DNA of 64,000 nucleotides from Sphaerisporangium corydalis. Its GTDB lineage: Bacteria; Actinomycetota; Actinomycetes; Streptosporangiales; Streptosporangiaceae. Made by a program: the position numbers and the translations under genes. Of the stretch, positions 59,261 through 64,000 are shown piece after piece. The DNA is taken from the NCBI RefSeq assembly GCF_025506355.1, contig NZ_JANZYP010000002.1:62001-126000 (forward strand), written 5' to 3'. The notes below the pieces were generated by a model, which worked only from the letters and a program-made list of their open reading frames with translations, was not told the origin of the DNA and made no database searches. The first letter of the stretch is position 1, and every line of letters begins with the position of its first letter.

Positions 59261-60235
59261 ATGCGTGCAAGTCGTCTTCTGTCCATTCTGTTGCTGCTCC
59301 AGACCCGGGGCCGGCTGACGGCGCGCCAGCTCGCGGACATCCTCGAAGTGTCCGTGCGCACCATCTACCGCGACGTGGAGGCCCTGCACGCGGCGGGCGT
59401 CCCGTTGTTCGGGGACGCGGGGCCGGCGGGCGGTTACCAGCTCGTGGACGGTTACCGCACGCGGCTGACCGGGATGACCCCCGGCGAGGCCGAGGCGCTG
59501 TTCCTTGCCGGGATGCCCGGGCCCGCGGCCGAGCTCGGACTCGGCGAGGTCGTGGCGGCGGCGCAGCTCAAAATCCAGGCGGCGCTTCCGGCGGAGATGC
59601 GCGAGCGGGCGACCCGCATCCAGGAGCGGTTCCATCTGGACGCGCACGGCTGGTACCACGACGGCGACCATTCACCCCATCTCGCCGCGCTCGCCGACGC
59701 GGTGTGGAACCAGCGCCGCGTCCGGATCCGGTACCACCGGTGGAAGGAGCCGGTGGAGGTGACGCGGGACCTGGACCCGTACGCCGTGGTGCTCAAGGGC
59801 GGGAAGTGGTACCTCGTGGGCCACGGCGACGACCAGATCCGCACCTACCGGGTGCACAAGGTCGTCGGCCTGACCGTCCTGGACGCGACGTTCGAGCGGC
59901 CCCGGGACTTCGACCTCGGGGCGTACTGGCGGTCCTTCCTGCAGGAGTTCCGCACCCGCCTGTACCGGAGCGAGGCCGTCGTGCGGGTCTCACCGCCCGG
60001 TGTGCTGCGGATGCGCGAGCTGATGAGCGCGGCCGTGGTCGACTCGATGGACCAGACCGCCACCTGCCCGGACGAGGAGGGCTGGGTGACGGCCGTGGTC
60101 CCGATCGAGTCGCTCGACCACGCGCAGTCGGAGTTCATGAGGCTCGGCTCGATGGTGGAGGTGCTCAAGCCGTGCGAGCTGCGTGAGCGCTTGCAGGCCA
60201 CGGCCCGCGACCTTGCCGAGATGTATCTCTCCTGA
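59261..60235 (+). CDS. HTH-11/WYL-domain transcriptional regulator (YafY family)
   Basis: The 324-residue protein has the N-terminal HTH_11 winged helix (MRASRLLSILLLLQ, TARQLADILEVSVRTIYRDV) and a WYL domain in about the middle (RVRIRYHRWKEPVEV, then LDPYAVVLKGGKWYLVGH, with the Arg/Tyr pocket), followed by a WCX-type C-terminal extension (SSA-type strands and TATCPDEEGWVTAVVPIESLDHA). WYL domains sense nucleic-acid or small ligands. It likely controls the divergent gene. Confidence 0.92.
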   Translation: MRASRLLSILLLLQTRGRLTARQLADILEVSVRTIYRDVEALHAAGVPLFGDAGPAGGYQLVDGYRTRLTGMTPGEAEALFLAGMPGPAAELGLGEVVAAAQLKIQAALPAEMRERATRIQERFHLDAHGWYHDGDHSPHLAALADAVWNQRRVRIRYHRWKEPVEVTRDLDPYAVVLKGGKWYLVGHGDDQIRTYRVHKVVGLTVLDATFERPRDFDLGAYWRSFLQEFRTRLYRSEAVVRVSPPGVLRMRELMSAAVVDSMDQTATCPDEEGWVTAVVPIESLDHAQSEFMRLGSMVEVLKPCELRERLQATARDLAEMYLS

Positions 60236-60469
60236 AGCCCCCACCCCGACATTCCGTGCGCCACCCTCTGCCTCACCTCTCCTTGACCCCGCTCGACCTC
60301 TGAGCGCTTCGGGGCGCGACACGGGGGTCCGGCCGGAAATGGACACCCAGAGTCGTGGCTGATTACTGTGAGTGATGAAGTGAGAACTTCTCGTACCGGC
60401 GGCTCGCCCGCCGGGTGAACCGCCCGGGGGGCCGCCTCGGGTGGACGGCGGACCAGGCAAGGAGAAGAG

Positions 60470-60895
60470 ATGCAAGCCAAATGGCTGACGGCTCTCGTGC
60501 TGACCACGGTGGTCGGCGGCGCGAGTCTGGCGGTGGCCGTGCCGGCGTCGTACGCGGACGCGGCGCCGGCGGTCCAGGGCGCCGCCGCGGACGCGCCGGG
60601 GGTTCAGGGCGCCGCCGCGGAAGCGCCGCCGGGCTCTGGTGCGGCCGCGGGCTTCAGCGGGTACCAGGTGCTCAAGCTGCCCAACGCCAACGTGGCCAAT
60701 TTCGCGCGGCGGACGATCCGCTGCCCGGCGGGCAAGCGGGTGGTCGGCGGTGGCGCCGAGGCCCAGGGGAACGAGGCCGTCCTGGTCGGTTCCTTCCCCA
60801 CCGACGAGACCGACGGGTGGATCGGCCTCGGCCGGCAGCCCAACAACGCCACGGTGGGGGTCTCCGTGTACGTGATCTGCGCCAACGCGAGCTGA
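60470..60895 (+). CDS. Small secreted protein with imperfect repeats
   Basis: The protein of 141 residues starts at ATG 60470 with AAGGAG upstream. A signal peptide (about 1-30) is followed by the repeats AVQGAAADAPGVQGAAAEAP and a conserved-looking C-terminal part with two Cys (TIRCPAGKRVVGGGAEAQG and VYVICANAS). That part resembles a family of secreted actinobacterial proteins with a beta-sandwich-like pattern. No function is known. Confidence 0.75.
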   Translation: MQAKWLTALVLTTVVGGASLAVAVPASYADAAPAVQGAAADAPGVQGAAAEAPPGSGAAAGFSGYQVLKLPNANVANFARRTIRCPAGKRVVGGGAEAQGNEAVLVGSFPTDETDGWIGLGRQPNNATVGVSVYVICANAS

Positions 60896-61050
60896 CGCCG
60901 GCGTCGTCCTGACGCACCGCGAGCCGGAGCCCCAGCGCCGGCAGCCGGTGTGCGCGTCGGCGAAGGGGCGCGTGCGCACGGCCAGGAGCGCTGACGGCCG
61001 GAGCGGGTGCCGGCGGCCGGCTCCGACCGGGGCCGGCCGCCTCAGGAGCC

Positions 61051-61102
61051 AGGCCGTGGACCCGGGTGGTCAGGTCAGGCCGTGGACCCAGGTGGTCAGG
61101 TC
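61051..61102. repeat. 26-bp tandem duplication at the DUF3224 gene end
   Basis: Two 26-bp units beginning AGGCCGTGGACCC (61051-61076 and 61077-61102) differ at one base. The second unit contains the DUF3224 stop codon at 61096-61098. Confidence 0.85.
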
Positions 61103-61488
61103 AGGTCGTAGTCCAGGTGGTAGGAGTGGGTGCCGTCGGCGACGGTGATCTGGCCCGCTCCCCGGATCCCCGCCAGTTCCCCGGTCCCCGAGTCGGGCAG
61201 GACGCTCCAGCTCATCGACTGGTCCCCGTCGTGTCCCGTGGCGGTGTGGTGCAGGACGAAGGTCCCCTTGTGGCCGTGGACGCTCCCGGTGAAGCGCTCG
61301 AACCCGACGTACGCCATCGAGGTCTCGACCTGCGTCACCGCGGTGAGGATGTCGGTGGTGCTGGTGCCGTCCAGGTCGCCGTGGAAGTCCTTGGTCACGT
61401 GGACGCGGGACACCGTGGCGCCTTCGGCCTCGTCGATCGGCTGGGGGTCCCAGCCGGTGATGTCGAAAGTGCCGTTCGCACGTGGCAC
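61096..61488 (-). CDS. DUF3224 domain-containing protein
   Basis: The 130-residue protein starts at GTG 61488 behind AAGGAGG. It has the eight-stranded DUF3224 barrel pattern: ANGTFDITGWDPQPID, SRVHVTKDFHGDLDGTSTTDILT, VGFERFTGSVHGHKGTFVL and GIRGAGQITVADGTHSYHLDYDL, cited in fragments. Members are lipocalin-like proteins of unknown ligand. Earlier in-frame starts are rejected because they lack a ribosome site and similarity. Confidence 0.87.
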   Translation of the reverse strand: MPRANGTFDITGWDPQPIDEAEGATVSRVHVTKDFHGDLDGTSTTDILTAVTQVETSMAYVGFERFTGSVHGHKGTFVLHHTATGHDGDQSMSWSVLPDSGTGELAGIRGAGQITVADGTHSYHLDYDLT

Positions 61489-61725
61489 AGCGGGCCTCCT
61501 TTTTTGGGTGGACGGCCCATCGTCCTCGCGATGCCTGACGCCCTCTGTCAGGTACTCCCTGGTCCCCCGCTCGGGCTGAATGATCGCCGATCCCGTATCG
61601 TCGTAGATGATCACTATTTGGGACACGTCGACCGGATCTGACGCCTCTCGATACCATGCCTAACCTGGCCCGCAGACCTGACGGCGTGTCGGCCCCCGGT
61701 GACCTCAGCCGACCATGGAGTGGCA

Positions 61726-62703
61726 ATGAGCCTGTTCGACCTCCCCCTGGAAACCCTTCGCGAGTACCGCCCGGAGCGCGACGAACCCGCCGACTTCGAC
61801 GACTTCTGGGCGCGGACCCTCCAGGAGGCCGCCGGTCATGAGCTCGCGCCGGAATTCGTCCCGCATGACGCCCCGCTGAGCGGTGTGCGCGTGTACGACA
61901 CCACGTTCGCCGGGTGGGGCGGTCACCCCATCAAGGCGTGGGCGCTGGTGCCCGAGGGCGCGGGCGAGGTGCCGTGCGTGGTGCAGTTCATCGGTTACAG
62001 CGGCGGGCGCGGGCTGCCGGTGGACCACCTCGCCTGGCCGACGGCCGGGTTCGCGACGCTCGTGGTCGACACCCGGGGCCAGGGCGGGTCCAACCACGCG
62101 AGCCCCGGTGCCACCGGCGACCCGGACGGCGGGGCCCATTCGCAGGCGCCTGGCATGATGACGCGGGGGATCCTCGACCCCGAGCGGTACTACTACCGGC
62201 GGGTCTTCACCGACGCCGTGCGCGCCGTGGACGCGGCGGCGGCGCACCCGTCCGTGGACGCCGACCGCATCTCGGTCTGGGGCATCAGCCAGGGTGGCGG
62301 CATCGCCCAGGCCGTGGCGGCGCTGCATCCGTCGGTCAAGGCCGCGCTGATCGACGTACCCTTCCTGACGCATTTCAGGCGGGCCGTGGAGATCACCGAC
62401 CGTGACCCGTACCAGGAGATCGTGCGGTTCCTGTCCTCCCAGCGGGACACCGAGGAGCAGGTCTTCCGGACGCTCGCCTACTTCGACGGGCTGAACTTCG
62501 CGGCACGCGGACGCGTCCCCGCCATGTACTCGGCCGCGCTGATGGACACGGTCTGCCCGCCGTCGACGGTCTTCGCCGCGTACAACCTGTGGACCGGGCC
62601 CAAGGAGATCTCGGTGTACCCGTGGAACGGCCACGAGGGCGGGGGGAGCCGCCAGCGCGAGCTCCAGCTCCGCCACCTGCGCAAGCTCTTCTCGGTCGAC
62701 TGA
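61726..62703 (+). CDS. CE7-type acetylxylan esterase
   Basis: The 325-residue enzyme belongs to the AXE1/cephalosporin-C deacetylase family. The nucleophile Ser188 is in WGISQGGGIAQA, the acid Asp is probably in ALMDTVCPPS and the His is in WNGHEGGG. VDTRGQGGS marks the conserved RGQ motif. It has no signal peptide, so it probably deacetylates imported xylo-oligosaccharides. It fits with the xylanase locus at 26288-36290, although it lies far from it. Start ATG 61726 has GGAG upstream. Confidence 0.9.
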   Translation: MSLFDLPLETLREYRPERDEPADFDDFWARTLQEAAGHELAPEFVPHDAPLSGVRVYDTTFAGWGGHPIKAWALVPEGAGEVPCVVQFIGYSGGRGLPVDHLAWPTAGFATLVVDTRGQGGSNHASPGATGDPDGGAHSQAPGMMTRGILDPERYYYRRVFTDAVRAVDAAAAHPSVDADRISVWGISQGGGIAQAVAALHPSVKAALIDVPFLTHFRRAVEITDRDPYQEIVRFLSSQRDTEEQVFRTLAYFDGLNFAARGRVPAMYSAALMDTVCPPSTVFAAYNLWTGPKEISVYPWNGHEGGGSRQRELQLRHLRKLFSVD

Positions 62704-62788
62704 CGCGAGGCCCCGGCGCGCAGGGCCGCGGGCCGATGCGGACGCGGTCATCGTTGTCCGGCTCAGCGCGTGGCAGGATGCTCCTCCT

Positions 62789-63961
62789 ATGCGCACTCAG
62801 GTCGGAATCGTCGGAGCGGGCCCGGCGGGTCTGCTGTTGTCCCATCTGCTCCACCTGCGGGGCATCGAGTCGGTGGTGCTGGAGCGCCGTGGCCGGGAGT
62901 ACGTGGAGAACCGGGTACGGGCCGGGGTGCTGGAGCAGGGGACCACCGACACCCTGGTCGAGGCGGCCGTGGGGGACCGGCTGCTGCGGGAGGGCCTGCG
63001 CCACCAGGGCATCGAGCTGCGGTACGGCGGCGCCGGGCATCGCATCGCCTTCGAGAAGCTGGTCCCGGGCCGGGCCATCACGGTCTACGGGCAGCAGGAG
63101 GTCGTCAAGGACCTCATCGCCGCCCGTCTGGCCGACGGCGGGGACCTCCGGTTCGAGGTGGACGACGTGGCACTGCACGCGCTCGACACCGACCGCCCGT
63201 ATCTGACCTTCGGCGACGAGCGGCTCGACTGCGACTTCGTCGCGGGCTGCGACGGCTTCCACGGCGTGTCGCGGCCGACGATCCCCGAGGGGGTGCTGAC
63301 GGAGTACGAGCGGGAGTACCCGTTCGCGTGGCTCGGAATCCTGGCCCGGGTGAAGCCGTCGGCCGAGGAGCTGATCTACGCGCGCACCGACCGGGGGTTC
63401 GCCCTGCACAGCATGCGCTCCCCCGAGATCAGCCGCTTCTACCTCCAGGTCGCCGCAGGCGAGGACGTCGCGAACTGGCCGGACGACCGGATCTGGGCCG
63501 AGCTGAAAGCCCGGCTGGAGACGGTCCCCGGCTTCGAGCTGGCCACGGGGGAGATCTTCGACAAGGCCGTGACGCCCATGCGGAGCTTCGTGGCCGAGCC
63601 CATGCGGTACGGCAGGCTGTACCTGGCGGGCGACTCCGCCCACATCGTGCCGCCGACGGGGGCCAAGGGCCTCAACCTGGCGGTGGCGGACGTGCGCCTG
63701 CTGACCAAGGCGCTCGCCCGCTGGTACGGCGACGGTTCGGCGGACCTGCTCGACGACTACTCGCGGGCCTGCCTGAAGCGGGTGTGGCGGGCGCAGCACT
63801 TCTCCTGGTGGATGACCACGCTCCTGCACACCTTCGAGTCCGACGACCCCTACGGCCACCGGCTGCAGCTCTCCTACCTGGACTACGTGACCTCCTCGGA
63901 CGCGGCGGCGGCGACGCTCGCGGAGAACTACGTCGGGCTGCCGTACGGCTCGATGGAGTGA
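62789..63961 (+). CDS. pobA: 4-hydroxybenzoate 3-monooxygenase
   Basis: The 390-residue flavin monooxygenase has the FAD motif VGIVGAGPAGLLLSHLL, the NADPH/FAD-related DG motif AGCDGFHGVSR and the GD motif LAGDSAHIVPPTGAKGLN. Its length and the pattern HGGINIAF-like GGAGHRIAFEKLV match PobA. It converts 4-hydroxybenzoate to protocatechuate with NADPH and oxygen. No pobR-like AraC or IclR gene is seen beside it in the window, which ends 39 bp downstream. Start ATG is clear. Confidence 0.92.
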   Translation: MRTQVGIVGAGPAGLLLSHLLHLRGIESVVLERRGREYVENRVRAGVLEQGTTDTLVEAAVGDRLLREGLRHQGIELRYGGAGHRIAFEKLVPGRAITVYGQQEVVKDLIAARLADGGDLRFEVDDVALHALDTDRPYLTFGDERLDCDFVAGCDGFHGVSRPTIPEGVLTEYEREYPFAWLGILARVKPSAEELIYARTDRGFALHSMRSPEISRFYLQVAAGEDVANWPDDRIWAELKARLETVPGFELATGEIFDKAVTPMRSFVAEPMRYGRLYLAGDSAHIVPPTGAKGLNLAVADVRLLTKALARWYGDGSADLLDDYSRACLKRVWRAQHFSWWMTTLLHTFESDDPYGHRLQLSYLDYVTSSDAAAATLAENYVGLPYGSME

Positions 63962-64000
63962 ACCCCGTCTCCACGATCCGTACGGCAGCCCGACGCGTAC

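Overview
The window is high-GC actinobacterial DNA. GC-rich third codon positions, frequent GTG starts, many MarR/PadR/HxlR/WYL/MmyB-type regulators, a DLW-39 protein, F420-type enzymes, an ECF41 sigma factor and secreted ricin-type lectins all fit a filamentous soil actinomycete. Streptosporangiaceae is my best guess, inferred from gene content only. It is chromosomal, with about 65 genes on both strands, and mostly accessory metabolism.

Layout. 1-4832: the end of a cyclophilin gene, a DUF5324-like protein, a lipocalin-like protein behind a tandem KstR2-like/KstR-like operator, a Rieske protein, an AI-2E exporter and an autoregulated PadR. 4920-6243: two secreted ricin-B lectins that share a 24-bp upstream motif. 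6333-15110: lpdA, small redox enzymes (SDR, two quinone-oxidoreductase-like, FMN reductase) interleaved with their regulators, and a membrane HExxH protein. 15253-18610: three genes carrying four NlpC/P60 domains. Only one domain keeps the catalytic Cys and His; one dead copy is fused to an intracellular HTH through a membrane segment. 18903-22921: SRPBCC protein, a NarL-type two-component system whose regulator begins with nine 15-bp repeats, and a secreted serine hydrolase. 26288-36290: a xylan/oligosaccharide locus (six-hairpin glycosidase, LacI, GH10 xylanase, ABC importer without ATPase, Gfo/Idh/MocA enzyme). 36411-40306: two divergent MarR-like regulators sharing an 18-bp palindrome, then a secreted animal-type haem peroxidase. 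40646-47652: muconolactone-isomerase-like protein, PQQ-type propeller protein, methyltransferase, a second NarL-type system, a secreted lipase-like hydrolase and MarR. 47776-53597: LLM/F420 oxidoreductase pair, NDH-2-like enzyme with an ECF41 sigma factor, and AraC.

53665-57316 is the most island-like part: a VOC/hydrolase pair behind a perfect 16-bp hairpin, an AbiEi antitoxin, an AbiEii toxin gene broken by a 7-bp tandem duplication, a small membrane protein and a decayed tyrosine-integrase tail abutting tRNA-Ala(UGC). After it come a phosphonatase-like HAD enzyme with a possible coupled leader ORF, DLW-39, a WYL regulator, small secreted proteins, a CE7 acetylxylan esterase and PobA.

The most unusual signals are the degenerate NlpC/P60 family with its membrane-tethered HTH member, the minisatellite at the start of a response regulator, the exactly reversible AbiEii frameshift, and the haem peroxidase that keeps the myeloperoxidase haem-ester residues. 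No CRISPR array, rRNA or complete mobile element was seen.
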